The notes under the pieces: generated by a model
Databases searched by the model: none
What the model was told of the DNA's origin: nothing
The model's input: the letters and a program-made list of their open reading frames with translations, nothing else
Assembly (NCBI GenBank): GCA_004802725.1
Contig: SGPM01000011.1
Location: 158,707 to 222,706 of the forward strand
Direction of reading: 5' to 3'
DNA: 64,000 bases
DNA from: Antrodiella citrinella
Taxonomy: Eukaryota; Basidiomycota; Agaricomycetes; Polyporales; Steccherinaceae
Program-made: the position numbers and the translations under genes
In this document: one piece after another, positions 45,979-58,190 of the stretch
How the letters are laid out: the number at the start of each line of letters is the position of its first letter
Position numbering within the stretch: the first letter of the stretch is position 1

Positions 45979-47551
45979 ATGGCGGTAGATAAAATGCGCA
46001 AGCTTGCCACTATGGACTCGACCATCACTTCTCCAGAACTCGGACGTCCTCCTTCTCCTTCCGACATGTCGACAGCGTCCTCATCCTCATCCCCTCTTAC
46101 GCCCACCCAGACGCGTCGCGGGCCCGGGGTGTGGCGTTCGTGGAGTGTACCCATGCAATTGTCCGACATGCGCCGCAAGACCTTCGGCCTACTGAACAAG
46201 GTCGCTAAAGCCAATTCCCACTCGATAGCGTACCAACTGCTTGCTGTGGCGATCTCGGTCGAAAACACCGGCGACCCCAATATCCTCGAAACATTCGTCC
46301 GGACCATATACCGCCACGCTGTCACTGACCAGACTCGCACCCGCTTGTACGTTGACGTGTGCGTGAGTATTTTCGACGGGCTGGAGGCGGAGAGAGGCCG
46401 ATGGCGCGTTGTCGAACCGTTCCACCTTGGGAACCCTATGGACTGTTTCGAAACCTCACTGCAGCTTCGCGCTCAGTACGAGTTCGACCGCATCGTTGCT
46501 AGTGGGGAGCCGGAAGAGTTGCGTACCTTCATGACGTTCGTCGGAGGATTGTTGGCGGAAGGACCACTCGCCTGGAACGACGTCGATTCCATGATGGACG
46601 TGCTATATCAGCACGTCGCTTGCAGTGACGAAGGAGCCACATCCGCGTTGTACCAATTCCTGTCCCGTGTCATGGTCTCACACAACGCTATCCGGCTTTT
46701 GACCGACTTGGATATCCTGAGACGGACCCAGGAAGCGTTATCGGCACAGGCAGGTGAACTCAGACCCAAGGTCCACTATATATTACTGGTATGTGGCTCT
46801 TCCTTTCGTCCACCGCAGTGCATGACTGAATACGAATAATCAGAACATAGCAGATCAAGTAACTTATCCTCGTCCTGCCGACGTGTTTGGCTCTGCGAGC
46901 CATAGAAACGACGTCTATGGCCTAGACGCATCAGCCACAGCCAGCGTAGCGTCCTTCACGGTCGAAACACAAGACGACGCTGCATTCCGCCAGTGGCACG
47001 CGTCCCAGCTCGAACCACAAGTCCGAGAATTCATAGTGACGCGGAATGACACTGTGGCCCTGGAGCACCTCAGGAACTTGCATTCGGAACAACGCCCGGT
47101 GTTCATTTCTCTCCTCGTGTCGATGGCATTGGCCACGGGCGACATGACCTGCGCCCAATCGGTCGCCGCTTTGTTCTTGAGCGAGGACGTGCGCGGTTTA
47201 TGCGATGTCGAGATGTTCGAGCGGGCTTTCGAGGCCGAACTGTCTTCGTTGGAAGACACTATCATCGATATCCCCTACGCTACCCAACTTCTCGCCGTCA
47301 TGCTTCAAGGATCTCCTTTACCTCGCGCCACAGTAGAGAATCTGGCTTTAGCTTCGAGTCATAGCCGACATGACCAACGGAGAGACACCTTGGCTGTTAC
47401 AGAAGGACTTCTGGACACTTACGCTGCGTTGATACAAAGCCCCGGTTCTCGCTCTGGAGTTGCCAGTTCTACAGCTTCAGTTGAAGACCTGCATCACCCC
47501 GGTCACGCACCGAGCGAATCTGGGATGTCAAGCTTTGGGTATGCTTTGTGA
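45979..47551 (+). CDS. MIF4G-like domain protein (505 aa)
   Basis: Two exons, 45979-46788 and 46844-47551, with a 55-nt intron (donor GTATGT, acceptor AATCAG), give 505 residues. After a Ser/Thr/Pro-rich leader, the block RRKTFGLLNKVAKANSHSIA, YQLLAVAISVENTGDPNIL, ETFVRTIYRHAVTDQTRTRL and YVDVCVSIFDGL matches the first helical repeats of eIF4G MIF4G domains. RTFMTFVGGLLAEGPLAW matches the later helix pair in which eIF4G proteins have a FIGELF-type motif. The second half is helical without a recognised domain. It probably takes part in translation or mRNA-protein complexes. This is not canonical eIF4G, because no RNA-helicase or eIF4E-binding regions were seen. An upstream exon cannot be excluded. 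Confidence 0.65.
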
Positions 47552-47762
47552 AATCAGGACTGGCCTGGTGGGTATCCTCGTACAACTCTGCGAGAACTAC
47601 AATGTTGACAAAATCCACGTCGACAGAACAGATCGCATTAACCCCCTCCAAAACTTAAACTATGTAGGTGGTAGACAACTAAAGATCCTACCAATGTATC
47701 CAAATCGGAAATATATGCACAAAGACTTAAAATATAAATCATGGACTATGACACAAGAACAA

Positions 47763-50700
47763 TCAAGCTTCAGTCGTCTCCTGAGTTGACGGAACGCTAT
47801 TAATTTTGACTTTACGTCTCTTTGCCTTCGCTTGTTCCTCCTCATTCTCCTCTTGGTGAATATCGGAAACGCGGGCGCGCTTTGTACCGCGTTGTGTCTT
47901 TTTTGATCGACTCTTCTTCGGTCTCCCCTCATCGCTTGACAACACCTCGCTATCTTCAGGCTTGTACGCAGAAGCATCCGCACTAAGCCGTTTGCTCCTC
48001 CTCGTTTTGAAAGACAGGCTCTCAGCAGTAGGAGTAGATGCCTTGCGTTTGTCCCCCTTGCGTCGTTTGGCTTTCGGAGGCGCACCCTCAACACTAGATT
48101 GCTCGTCATCCGAGATGGAACCGGCGACAGATGCACTTGTCCCAGACTGACTACTGCGTGCAGCGGAACCGACCGTCGACACGGAGCCTGCTCTCCCCAA
48201 CTTAGACTTGCCCGGGGAACGCATCAAGGCTCGTGATCGGGCCGACGCAGATGCAGATGCAGATGCTACGCTGGTGCGACCTCCGGTGGATTCACGCCGG
48301 TGATGTCGAGACTTCGTGGGGGACTTGGGCTTCAGACCTATGTTGTCGCCCTCTTGCGGCAGATAGAAGATTTCCTGCTCCCTGAGAAGATCCACTCCGA
48401 CGAGTTGTCGCAGAACACCGATTAGATAGGAGTTGAAGTCCAATGCCTCGACGTTGGGGACCAGACGCGCGTTATCGGCCAAGGTCGCGACGCCGTGATC
48501 TTCGATCTCTTCCTCTTCTATGAGCTCGGAGTTGGTGAGGGAGCATCCTGGAACAACGAAGAATACACGCGGTTCGTCCTCATCCAGCGGTATACTGATT
48601 TTGTGGAACTTGCAGTTGGAACGGGTGACCGGGGAGCTGCTGAGACTCGACAGACTCGGATGAAGAGCATTGCTGGATTCCGGATGTTGTGGTAATGGAT
48701 ACTGCGGCAGTTGTGCTTGCACTTGTGTCTGGCTGGACGTGGGTGGGGTAATGGTGCGTTCGCGAACCTTGACTGTGACTGGAATTCGTGATGGCTGTCG
48801 AGAAAGTGGCTTGCCATGGTGATGGTGAAGTACGCCACCAGCATTAACAAAAGGAAGGGGGAAGACGTTGGAAGGTCTACTGCCAGAGGCTACAGGAGCA
48901 GTCGCATCTGACACGCTGTGATTGCTTATGGTGGAAGAGGCGCGAGACGTTGTCCGGCTCAGAGGACGTTTGACTTTAGGAGCCCGCTTCACAGGTTGGC
49001 CGTTGCGACTCGAGGCGATAGAATCGTCGTCATCGTCATCATCGTTTCCATCGGGTCCTGTGGCAGACCTTGTATTCCACTCGGCAGGGGTCGATAAAGT
49101 AAGACGCGGAGGCGTAGGTGGCGGAGACATGCGTTTACGCTTCAGGGATCGCAACTCTTCCTCGGTAGTCTGAGTAGCGTTATTTGAAGAACCCGCAGTA
49201 GCATTGAAACTTGATCCTCGACTACTCCCACTGTTGACAGTTTGATCTGGCTCTGCAGGGGTAAGAATTACGCCTGCTTGATCCGCTAGGACAGATGTCG
49301 AAGCCAGAGTGTCCTCTTGTTCGACTACAACGGGAGGACTATCCAAACTTGTCAGTTTAGCGTAGCTACAGCAGGATAACTCTGTCTCACCTTAACGACT
49401 TCTCGGCTGAGTCACTCTTCTCGCTCGGAGTTTCTACAGCAACGGGTGCCACTTTACTATCGGATCCCATGAGAGTGAAAGGATCCACATCTTCCGGTGC
49501 AGGAGCATCGTCCGCTGTTGGAGGATGTTCTGGAAGGGCTTCCGGCAAAGAGGAAGTCAACTGAGGTACTGGGAGAGACGCTGCTGCAGCGACAACGACC
49601 GGTGTCTGATTTTCTTCTAGTACACCATCTGACTCTCCATGATATTCTGGATCAAGGTCGCCGTCCGCGTCCGCGTCGGCATCGTGAACGTCCTCGTGCA
49701 GGTGTTCATGTCCCTCGACCTTCGCCGCCTCGGGGTCCGCAGCGTGGGGTGCCGCTGGTACCTCTGCTATCGTAGACTCATCAAGGTCTTTGGTGTCCTC
49801 AGGAGCGTCAGCGTTAACAAGAGTGACGTCAACGGGAGTGTTGTCAACGGGAATGTTATCAACAGAAAGGTTGCCAGGAAGGTCGTCGTTATCATGAAGG
49901 TCGTCGATGGGGAGATCGTCAACAGGAGCGTCGTCAACAGGAGTGTTGTCAACGGGAGCGTTGTCAATAGGAGCTTCATCAATGGGAGCTTCGTCAATGG
50001 GAGCTTCGTCAATGGGAGTGTTGTCAATGGGAACCTTGTCGACCGCAACATCGTCAACCGCATCATCGTCAACAGCAGCACTGTCGGGCTCTGTTTCACG
50101 AACGTCCGAAGAGATAGCTGGTGATGCCGGGCTTGAATCCGTGTCGGTTGCAGGTGTGAACAAGCCACTCGCACTGTGTATCGCAGGCTGCTTCAACGTC
50201 ATCTTGAGCAAATTGCCAGTCTCAGCAGCGCGCTCTAGCTGCTCCACTCTGTTTTTAGCAGACGGGGGAGCTTCCACTTGAGGGCTGGTTGCTCTTGTTC
50301 CCCATACACTAGCTGGGTCGGGAACGGCTGGATCAGCTGAAACGGGTTCAGGAACGCCTCCTTCGAGATGGTGCGATGGCTTGACATCGTCCTCGGTGGT
50401 AGAAGGGACAACAGGAGACAAGGGCTCTTGTGGCTCCTTTGAAGAGGCTTCTGGAGCATCCGCAACATGAAGCACAGCCCCGCTGGAGCGTGTAGTGCTT
50501 GGAGACTTAAGCTACAAGCGGATGTAAGAAGGGAGCTGTGAACGATCTAAAATGCAGGACTCACCCTTGCTAACAATCTGGCTGGTTCTACTGAAGTAAT
50601 CGAGCCCTGCCGACTTGACGCGGTCGACCTACTGCGGTTCACGTAGAAGCGAGGACGGCGTCGACGAGGGCTTTCGTCTTCGCTGTCTACTCCTGCGACA

Positions 50701-53501
50701 ACAAACGATAGACCTGAGTCGCCATCTGTGATATCACGGAGAGCAGACTGCGCGTCGGGAGTCTTTTCCCTCGAGATTCGAGCAGCGTCTTGCTGAGGAG
50801 ATTCATCTTCGTTGGTGACATATACAGATGGAATTTCAATCTCTGGTTCCTGCAGCAAATGAATAAACGACTTCAATGAACAATGCGAGTACAGACTCAC
50901 CTCTGTCTGTCTACCTTCTGTGACTGCCTCTTCGATGACGTACTCCAAAGTCGTAGCTAGAAGTTCATCGTGGTCGGTCATGACGTCAGAGTCGGGTTCA
51001 TCGGCAAGCTCATCTTCGGTGACAACCTCAGACACGGTGTACAATGCCTCCTCTGCAATGACAGGCATGGTGAAAGTCCCATGAGACTCATCTGACGGTG
51101 TTGTCTTCGTTTCGAGAGGTTCTTCTAGAACATCAGGGTAAGCAAGGAAGTCTGCATCTACTAGCTGTTCGGTGTAGGCGTCGTCGTAGGTGTCATTGGA
51201 AGGGTCGGAGAAGACAGGTTGAGGACGGTCATTGAGATTCGCCAGAATGTTGAAGACGTCGACCTCGTTCACTACAGACTCGCCCGCGCTCAAGACTTCT
51301 GCTGGCAGGTCACCGAAGCCCTCGTCATCTTCTGAGATGGGCGTTGAGGTAATCTCCCTAGAATCGACAGCGACCGCCTCAGCGATCACCTCGGACTCGA
51401 CTGCAATCGCCTCAGGTTCAACATCGACCGCATCTGTGACGGGCCCCGTGGAGTCATCAATGACATTGGTGACTGGAACGGTACTGAGTAAGCTGACACT
51501 TGGACAAATACCAATGTACTCACTATTTGTGTCTGTCTCTGCCACAATTGAGACATTGGCCACCAGAGGAACATCTTCAGGTACAATTGAGACGTCGGCG
51601 TCTGGTATGTCATTAGCCGAGACGGCACCCTCCAGAGAAATATCGTCAGTTATAGCTGAGGCGTTGGTCTCCGCCGGAACATCAGCGACGGCAAGAGGTG
51701 GTGATTTTCGAAATTCGTCTACGGGGACTTCCTCAGTGAGAACGTCGACGTGTGCCAGAGACTCCAATGAGGGATCGAGAGGAAAGCTGAGGCCAGGTGC
51801 GTTCGGCGCATCATCTTCCTCGTCGTCGCTGATTTCCACAACCTCGCGTACAGTGGGTACCACATAAGCTGTCTCTTTCGCGCTTTCGACAACTGGCTGC
51901 TGTTCGATGGTTTCGAGCGATCCCGAGGCGGCAATTGGCCTTCCTTGGAAGGCGGGTGGCCAATTCCAGTCGATATGCCCCTGGGTAGACATGCGTGGAG
52001 GCGATGATGACCTATCGTGAAGGCGATGGTATGATTGGTCTCTGACAGGGTTTACGCCGGAGGACAATTGAAAAAATTGGCTATCATCGAGTATTTCGTC
52101 TTGACTAGGTCCAAGACTGCCTTCCAGTTCGTGATACAAGTCTTCGAATAGATCAAACGACGGCTCCTGTACAGCGTCAACCGACAGGGCGAGGTCTTCT
52201 GTCGACATGGGGGTATGATCACCCATCGAACGAATGGATACGTCCGGCTCGCTTGCATCTAACGGGGTCACCACATCTGGAGCGACCAGGACGCTTTCGT
52301 CTGGTAGAGGTGTGTTTGACACCGGGCTAAGATGAGAAGGTGATAGTACATTCGTGTCCCCAAGGACGTCCCCGCCTGTATACAAGTCTTCAGCGTATGT
52401 CAGAGGGGCGGCCCAGGGGTCCACAATGTCCACAGGTCGCTCGTCGGCGGAACGGGGAGGAAACTCTGCAATAAGAACGCATGAGTGATGTGTATGTGGA
52501 GAATACCAATAGCCTTACCTTCTTCCTCTTGATCTTCGATTGGTTCTTCTACCTGAGGTACTGGAACCTCCGTAGGGAGTAGATGAGCACTACCCTCTAT
52601 AGAAGCGCCGATGGGCAAGTCTCCGCTAGAGTAGTAGTCCTCTGCATACGTGCTTGGACCTTCCCACTGATCACGAATGTCCACAGGTTGTTCATCCTCG
52701 TACGGTTCTTCCGCTTCTGTTCACGTACTGAGCTCACCCAAAGGCCACATACTGATACAAAAACATACCTTCATCGTCCTCATAATCCAAGTCATACGCC
52801 TCGTGAGTTTGAGGTGGGTGTTCGTGATCATGTGCGGCCTCGTCCTCGTCATACTCTTCGTCGTTGATGTCAACTCCAGCCGCCTCCTCTGCATCCTCTT
52901 CTTCCTCAACTTCGACCTCAACCTCGTCTTCGTCCGCATGTCCTCTGAGAACGTCTTCCTCTTCATCCGAGACTTCATACACTGGGACCCGACCTTCTTC
53001 TTGATCCGAGGTATCTTCTTCATTGACTGCTTCCGCTTCTGCGTCCTCGTCATAGTACTCGTACTCTGTACCGTGCTCGTCCGGAGAGCCGTACTCCTCC
53101 TCTTCTCCTTCTTCGTCAGACGAGATGACGACAACTTCAGGACTTCCCTGACCTTCATCGACAGAGAAGTCTTCCTCTCTGGCACGTTCCTTGCCCTTGG
53201 CATCTCTCCTAGCTTTGATTTCAGCGAAAGAATCGTCGACGTCTCCATACGCTGAAAAGTCGGCAGGATGAACGTCTTCGGATCGTGGGGCAGGAGTAGA
53301 GATCGACGGTGCTTCCTCGCGACCAAGTGCGCGCTTTAACGCGCCAGTGATATCACCTATCCACGCGTCGAACTCTGGCTGTGTGAATTTATCGTATGGG
53401 TTATGGATGGGAGCACGCAGCGCGGCCCGACTTGACATTGCTGAGGAAGGCGTTGGTCGTGGGGTGTTAGGAAATCCAGGCGTAGAGTAAGGAGTAGCCA
53501 T
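47763..53501 (-). CDS. Very large acidic repeat-rich nuclear protein, unknown function
   Basis: Long exons separated by small introns (first exon 53501-52769, then one starting at 52716, then blocks to about 52.46 kb, 52.43-50.9 kb, 50.87-50.55 kb, 50.48-49.39 kb, and the last from 49.34 kb to a stop at 47763). Near the N-terminus a possibly folded segment reads NPYDKFTQPEFDAWIGDITG. A very acidic region with a SUMO-interaction-like VVVISSDEEGEEEE follows. Two copies of a PVDI..W..P.TYAED..G module come next, then a Val/Asp/Glu-rich low-complexity stretch with VVEISDDEEDD, a pentapeptide repeat region, and a conserved-looking block CKFHKISIPLDEDEPRVFFV / NSYLIGVLRQLVGVDLLREQ. The end is a basic Ser/Arg/Lys-rich tail. 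The composition suggests a chromatin- or nucleoplasm-associated scaffold. No family is recognised. Confidence 0.7.
49814..50085 (-). repeat. Intragenic 15-nt tandem repeat coding for acidic pentapeptides
   Basis: About 17 imperfect copies of a 15-nt unit in the coding strand of the acidic protein gene. The middle copies are nearly identical (three EAPID units in a row). The encoded pattern is [AP]-[IV]-D-[END]-[ATLV]-P. On the opposite strand the same repeat keeps an open frame, which is a by-product. Confidence 0.9.
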
Positions 53502-53893
53502 TTGTCTGAAATGCACGCCACAAAAGAAAAACTAGAGTTGGCGGCAAGAAACAAAACACAAGGAGTTAGAGAAAGAACAAGACTCCAAGAGAGCGAAAGC
53601 CTTTACGCGATGGCCACGGCACGCGCGCACGTGACGTTTTTGCCTTTCCGAGAACATTAGGCGCCCCGCATGAAGGTCGCTTGCTGCGATCGAGATCGCC
53701 ATTCCGAGTCGCTGACCACCTCGTGTGCGCAACTTTCGACCACAGTCTGAGGTGAAAGAGAGGTGAGTACCACGGCTCGAATGAAGTCATAAGCTACTCA
53801 CGGCAGAATCATAGTCAGGACTCAAAACGCGCTTATCGAGAAACGCGTTGCTTGTCTCGTCTTGTTGCAGGCGTGATTTGTTCACACCTTTGA
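53502..53893. promoter_or_regulatory. Divergent promoter of the acidic-protein and oligoribonuclease genes
   Basis: About 390 bp between two start codons on opposite strands. No clear TATA box on either side. A likely shared bidirectional promoter. Confidence 0.45.
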
Positions 53894-55070
53894 ATGCTCA
53901 GGTCCTGTCTGACTACTGCTAGGTTAACAAGCTCGCGACGGCCAAAAACAACTTGGACATTATCCATCTGTAAATTTCATCCGTATACGCCGGTCATGAA
54001 TACCCATTCCAGGCCCTCGGTTTTGGACTTTGCCGCAGGCCCGCTGGTCTGGATAGACTGTGAAATGACTGGCCTGAATTCCCGGACAGACAAGATCATT
54101 GAGATTGCGGTACGCGGCTCACACACATCGGTTACTCGTTCTTGAGCTTTTCCTCAGGTATTGATCACAAATGGCAACCTTGAGCTTGTCGACGAAGGAA
54201 TTCAGTTCATTGTTCACGCTGAAAAGGAACAACTGGACAAGTAAGCCTTGCTATTGTTCTATTTTGACCATGATATCAAGTGTCATGATGTATAGAATGG
54301 ACGAATGGTGCACACAACAGCACGGATCGGTGAGCTCCTTGACACGATCTTCGGACAATGACTGAATACGCTTTGCAGTCTGGCTTGACGGAGGCCTGTC
54401 TGGCATCTCCTTACAGCACCGAATATGTTTCCAAAGAAATCCTAGCCTACATCAAGAAACGGATACCAGACCGCGGGGTAGGTGTCATCGCCGGAAATTC
54501 TGTTCATGCGGACAGGGCATTCCTCGTGGAGGAAATGCCGGAGGTTGTTGACTGGCTTCACTACCGGTCAGTGCATCATGTGGATCATATGACAACATAG
54601 ACGAGCTGACAAGTTGATGGGCTTGGTATGGATGTCAGTATTGTCGGTATGTGTTGACTATTCTTACCATGAGGATTTACTGTTTCTGAGAACGTGCTTC
54701 CTCATCCGGCAGACGTGTCTTCCATCAAGGTTGGTCAAGTTACTCATCTCAATTGAATGGTACATTGACCCAGCGTGCAGGAATTGTGTCGAAGATGGTT
54801 TCCCACCAGACTGCAGCCGCAGGACCGCAGTGGCATCAGCAAACATCGGTAGGTTCTACGTCTCAATAATGACATGTCAACATGTCAACAACTTCTGACC
54901 GTCCATTCAGTGCCCTAGACGATATACGAGGTTCTATCAAAGGTGGTGTTCGTCCATTATCTTCAATCATGGCGTCTCCGTAATATTTTCTCCCACCCCC
55001 CCCCTCCCCAGAACTGGAATGGTACCGCAAAAATATCTTCATTCAACCGCCTACCCCACATGCTCTCTGA
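53894..55070 (+). CDS. Oligoribonuclease (DEDD 3'-5' exonuclease, Rex2-like), mitochondrial
   Basis: Degrades 2-5-nt RNA fragments to mononucleotides; fungal Rex2 is mitochondrial. The start at 53894 gives an Arg/Ser/Thr-rich leader without acidic residues. An inner ATG at 53996 (MNTHSRPSVLDFAAG) could give a non-mitochondrial form. Joined exons read PLVWIDCEMTGLNSRTDKII (the first D and E of DEDD), VLITNGNLELVDEGIQFIVH, QSGLTEACLASPYSTEY, GVIAGNSVHADRAFLVEEMP (third acidic residue), YRIVDVSSIKELCRRWFP (conserved DVS-IKEL..RW block), ALDDIRGSIKELEWYRKNIF and a stop at 55070. The VDVSSIK segment is spread over very short exons. The order and spacing match oligoribonucleases of bacteria and fungi. 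Confidence 0.92.
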
Positions 55071-58000
55071 ATCTATATCGGCCTTGTTAGCTAGTCTGTT
55101 TTCGACGGAACCCCCTCTCTGACCTTCCAATGCGACAGGAGAATCCAATATAAACATATGTTACCATTTGCGTTCCCGTCTCCGGCGCAACGTGATCTGT
55201 GTCCGAACTGCGCTCCTCCCCTCCCATTCCGTCCGATACCTGCAAATGGCCTCATCCGCGATCCGACGATCGCTCTTCGGAAAGAGTCAAAATGTTTCCG
55301 GGCATTCAAAGAGAGGAGAGTCGCAGTCTATGACGTACCTGGACGTACCTCACGACGGCACTTCATTTTGAATGGAACGGGGGAGCACAACCGAGGTTGA
55401 TCCTTCAATGTGGAGAAGACATGCGTCGGCGATTTCTATTCAGCGACATGTGAAAGTCGCCAATGATTCAGGTTCCAGATTGTCCGCGACGGTCTTTCTG
55501 TGACCTTGCACTATTGTCAACGGTGCCGCAGGTGAGCATTAGAGCTCAAGTCCTGAAGGCCTGACGATTGGCCCAATGCTACATTTTTTTTCGAATCAAC
55601 GCATCCGGAAGCGGTCTTCCTTCCTGCCTGTCAGTGTCGTTGAAGCAAATACCTCTTTCTTCAATGACGAACGAGAGACAGGCTGACGTTGTGGGGCTCC
55701 GCATCCACCTACCTTCGTGTCTGGTACTTCGTCTTCTCCGAGGATGATCCTCCGCGGGGTTTGTTCTTTGAATGGTCCTGGCGTTTTAAGCCAACAACCT
55801 TCCGTGGTTCGTTTAGAGACCCCGTTTAGTCAAAGCCTCGTCGATTCCAGATCCTCGTTCTTTCCAAGCCATGATCATGTGTGCGTGTCGTATCTGATAA
55901 TTAACCGTGGTGTAACCGTCGTGGAAATGCTCTGGAAAATGCTGCTGACGTGACCGTCAGAACGGAACGATCGAGAAGTCAATCTCGTCTGAGATCTGAT
56001 CGTCATCTTCAAGTCCGATATCGAACTTTGGGCTCGACAGACGGTGCGACAGAGGAGGACAGAGGACATTAGAGAGTCAATAACGGACACGTACTGAAGC
56101 TGGAAGATCTGAAGAGTTTCACCGTCGCAACAAACGGGATTCGTGAGCAAGTTGCACCCAAATTCACCTACGGCCAATCTCTCACTTGCAGCGGTTCACG
56201 TCACGAGCGTGAGGCAAGAAGATGGACAATGGGAACTGCGACCAATCTGGCACTCATCTAGTATTCTCTAGGCAATCAGGAAGGCATGGGTGTGCGTCAA
56301 AATCTCTGCATTCCTTTCAAGCACCGGTGCCGTGGCGTTACAGAGGTTTGACAGAGACCATGTGTGAAACGAAAACCGACGGGCCAGACCACCAACCTTC
56401 AACTGTGAACCTGAGTGCAGAATAGATAAGGGTGGAAACGTGATGCTGCACAAAATACCCGAGGTTTTGTGAATGTCCGCACTTCAAGCGTGACGACTAG
56501 TGATGACATTGTTCGAGTTGACAGCCCTCGCCTGCTGAGCTCCTGGACGGAGCAGAGACAGAAGGTGCCATCGAAGCCTTCAAATGCCACTTGTCTTGAT
56601 ACCTGAATGCCGCGAAACCTCATCCTGTACCGTTGAGCGATATTGGCCATTGAATATCATCAAAATCGAGGACATACAATTATCATTATGAGCGCAGCCT
56701 CTGTTGTGATAGGGAACAGCGCCCTTTGCAAATGGGCTTAGCAGGTTGATCCAGCCCAACTTATGTCAGAGAGGATCACAGCCAGTTTTGTTCTTCTCCG
56801 CGGTTGACAGAGTAGTCAGTCAAGATTGCTGCTCTGATACGAGCTTTCGAATAAGTGTACCAGTTCCAGCAGAATCTTTCAGTTTCGATTGCGGGTGAAG
56901 TAAATATCTTTTACATAACCTGTAATGTGCGTAGACAACATGAGCAGAACGAAACAAATGTTGGCGGACTTGAACAACACAAGGTCGATACTGTCATCAG
57001 CATGTTGTGCTCCCTACGAGTTGCGTTCCGGCAATAGGCTGCATGTCGGACACGAGCGCTGTAAGAACCGTGCTCTGGGTTTGCTCTGGATGGTGAGAGA
57101 CAGTAACAGATCCTCAGCACGTCCGCGGCCAAGGTTCGGCAGAGATCGAAGTGTCGAACAGTCATGGCGCGTATCCGAGTCCCGAACAGTGGAACAGAGA
57201 GCGAGGAGACTTCGACGACGACCCGTTCTTTCGGGTTGGTGGTTCATGGTGACCTGCACTTGAGAAGTGATAAGTCGCACCGAGTACCAAGTTTGTGTAG
57301 ATGCTTTCGGTCGGTGAATACTATCCGTATTTCCAGCATCGGGCCAATGTTTTAGTAGAAAGTGCCACTTTACTCGTGTTACGGATACGATGAACAATTT
57401 TGTATCATGAAGAAGCCTGGTCTCAAGGTCAGAGGGTGGTTTCCATGAGTATAATCTATGAAGGACTCACATAATGTAAGCACATGTGCAACGTGGATTG
57501 TTCATGGAACGTTAACCATGGCACTTGAGCGATCGTGAAACCTCACTGACTCTGACCATGCAAAGCTTCTGGGAATCTCACCTTGGCACACGCCACCGTA
57601 TGGATCTTTCAGTGTTGAATGGTCTGTCGAATGTTGACCATGATGAACGGAAACGAAGACTTAGACGACGGCGCCACGTTGTAGGCGCCAACAGTACGCC
57701 ATCGGGGATTCGCTCTCTTGGTTCACAACGGCCATGATCAGCATGATGGGAGTCTTTTTGGTGCCTACGCCGCCTACTTTCACACATACACGCCAGAACA
57801 GTGTCTCCCATGCTGGTACACGCCAGCTTCGGGGCGCGATAAGCTGTGTGAAACATTTCCGATGGCTGTCGTGGGCATCACATCTCCTCCACTCCCTCCT
57901 TGGGGCCAGAAGCGCGGGTTTCTCAAGCACACCGGATTCCCGGAAAATGTGTTCGCAGACACCTCGGATTCACCTCGCTTTTAAAAGACCTCGGGTTTAT

Positions 58001-58190
58001 CTAGGAGTCTTTGTTGCCTCCTCATCCGGCTCCAGCCTTGTCCAGTTCCTATCGAGCTTTGAGGTCCTGCTCGTTTTATTCCGCCTTCTCCTCCTTGGGG
58101 CGATCTCAGCTTCCCGCCCCGTCTGGTATCTTTCCTATTTCTGGTTCCGCATCTCTCTACTCGCCCTCCGACGCTACCGACCACGACGAC
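55071..58190. other. 3.1 kb intergenic region
   Basis: No supportable gene. A plus-strand frame opening MASSAIRRSLFGKSQNVSGH at 55246 looks protein-like for about 40 residues but stops and could not be joined to more exons. Pyrimidine-rich sequence at 57.9-58.18 kb just upstream of the next gene is probably its promoter and 5' leader. Confidence 0.4.

Noticed and set aside
49639..50124. 161-codon plus-strand frame rich in Val-Asn-Gly-Ser repeats
   Set aside because: It is the complement of the acidic protein's 15-nt coding repeat; a repeat unit that is a multiple of three keeps several frames open. The minus frame is the one linked by introns to the rest of the gene.
51232..51867. 211-codon plus-strand frame rich in Ser/Thr
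   Set aside because: Antisense shadow of the Val/Asp/Glu-rich low-complexity exon of the acidic protein.
52677..53255. 192-codon plus-strand frame with apparent membrane helices (Leu/Val/Phe-rich)
   Set aside because: Antisense to GAA/GAG/GAT/GAC-rich exon 1 of the acidic protein; Glu/Asp codons read backwards give Phe, Leu and Val.
55246..55510. Candidate gene start MASSAIRRSLFGKSQNVSGH downstream of oligoribonuclease
   Set aside because: Stops after about 40 residues. The next plausible segment is in another frame, and no GT-AG pair joins them convincingly.
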